Shown here: positions 62,979 through 64,000 of the stretch, piece by piece
Numbering within the stretch: the first letter of the stretch is position 1
Layout: every line of letters begins with the position of its first letter
NCBI RefSeq assembly: GCF_000524195.1
Contig: NW_020170401.1
Coordinates: 568,705 to 632,704, forward strand
Direction of reading: 5' to 3'
DNA from: Echinococcus granulosus
Lineage: Eukaryota > Platyhelminthes > Cestoda > Cyclophyllidea > Taeniidae
DNA length: 64,000 nt
Notes under the pieces: generated by a model
What the model saw: only the letters and a program-made list of their open reading frames with translations
Told to the model about the DNA's origin: nothing
The model's database searches: none
Translations under genes and position numbers: made by a program

Positions 62979-64000
62979 GCTTACGTGACGAGCACGCAGT
63001 TGTACAATTGGCGGTTCACACCGGATGAGTTGGCTAACCAGCGCCAGGAGTGCAATGCAGCCGTGAGGAGACGTCTCTCAGCGCAGTATCGGGCGAAAGT
63101 GGAGGTCAAGGGCGGTGACGTCCCAGCAGAACCGACTTTCCTCACTGCCGAGGAGGAATTCATCATCGTGAAACGCTACATCTTCGCTATGAAGGAACTC
63201 TTTCATCAATTTTCAGATTCTGGACTGCCTGTTGATGTGAGTCAGTCCCGATAAAATCATAAAATCACTCATCTACCGTATGAAGTATTTACGTACGTAG
63301 GATCCATGAAGCTACTTTGCGTGCAGATCTTGTGACCAAGTCCTGGTTGTAGACGTCGTGGCTGTGACGAGGAGCCGGATGTAGCCTTTAGTCATGGCTT
63401 GCAAAAGTTCTCCAAAGTCAAAAAAGTTTTCTTTATGTATTTGATTTACGAAGTAGATAAATGAAGTCCCTGTATCCAGGACGCAGGCAGGGTTCTATTC
63501 ATGTGGTAGTGTTATAAGCGTACTGTCGAAAATCCCAATTCCTGACTCGGAATTATTGCACAGGAACGAAGGGATATGAGAAGGATCCCTTCATCATATT
63601 AATCACGGAAAAAATGCTTTATTGGGTGACGTTTTTTGTAAATTTGATCGTCTTTGCAATTTTTGAGATCAAATACTAAGCACACTTTTCCCGATCTATC
63701 CGAGAGCTTTACTGTTTATTCGTCACCACCATAAGTATCCTTAAATTTGTACATCAGAACGACAAAGACAGGTAGAGAAGAGTGATGGACGCCTTTCAAA
63801 CTCGGAGGTGCTAAAATACGCTTGCTTGTTAGGTCTTCGGATTTGCGGCGACCTACCTGAAGCGATTCTACCTCAATAACTCTGTGATGGATTACTTTCC
63901 GCGTGAGATGATGCTTACCGCGCTCTACCTCGCTTGTAAAGCGGCCGACTATCCTCTCGGTCTGCAGACCTTTGCCGCCCACATTCCGCGCAACCGCGAG
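62979..64000 (+). CDS. CCNH: cyclin H (CAK/TFIIH), cut by window end
   Basis: Cyclin H activates CDK7 in the CDK-activating kinase and TFIIH. Exon 62979-63236 encodes AYVTSTQLYNWRFTPDELAN and further to SDSGLPVD. Exon 63833 onward encodes [20 protein letters not shown], then YFPREMMLTALYLACK. Human cyclin H has HWTFSSEEQL, then [21 protein letters not shown] and TCAFLACK, so family and order are clear. The first exon opens in phase 0 straight after the acceptor cattttcaag. No ATG occurs in frame before the middle of the exon, and no upstream exon with the right phase exists in the 267 nt after PSMA1. The start codon may come from a spliced leader or from an exon I missed. The gene continues past 64000. 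Confidence 0.93.

Overview
This is eukaryotic nuclear DNA, most likely from a flatworm and probably a tapeworm; that assignment is inference. Every recognisable gene is split by GT-AG introns. Many introns are tiny (26 to 45 nt) and sit beside introns of 2 to 5 kb. The encoded proteins are ordinary animal ones, intergenic DNA is AT-rich and full of decayed repeats, and there is a 100-N assembly gap, so this is draft sequence. There are no bacterial operons, CRISPR arrays or phage genes. I rebuilt the genes by joining exons whose phases agree and whose joined proteins match known families.

Layout. An orphan terminal exon lies on the minus strand at 532-737. eIF5A (minus, 5364-5870) has one 36-nt intron. 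Two small low-complexity serine-rich genes follow on the plus strand (6958-7736 and 8282-8599). From 8.6 to 16.2 kb there is no clear gene, but there is a striking repeat cluster with 160-bp inverted arms (13999-15252). The splicing factor CWC25 lies on the minus strand (16196-18112). A decayed Ty3/gypsy integrase fragment lies at 18852-19121. A DENND1-type Rab GEF (plus, about 21.0-42.3 kb) has at least 15 exons and long introns holding a mariner-like relic and a dispersed repeat family. MIC19/CHCHD3 (minus, 51874-52766) has six exons. The histone H4K20 methyltransferase SUV4-20H/KMT5 (plus, 53694-59909) has six exons. Proteasome alpha1 PSMA1 (plus, 61691-62711) is followed 267 nt later by cyclin H (plus, 62979 to beyond the window end).

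The genes are housekeeping: translation (eIF5A), splicing (CWC25), Rab35/endocytic traffic (DENND1), mitochondrial cristae (MIC19), chromatin (KMT5), protein turnover (PSMA1) and TFIIH/CAK (cyclin H). They share no single pathway.

The most interesting signals concern gene structure. The cyclin H reading frame opens in phase 0 directly behind a splice acceptor, with no in-frame ATG and no fitting upstream exon. This is what would be expected if a flatworm spliced leader ending in AUG supplied the start codon. MIC19 has a 26-nt intron, DENND1 a 27-nt microexon, and the eIF5A stop codon lies inside its AATAAA signal. CWC25 appears to lack an essential N-terminal exon.
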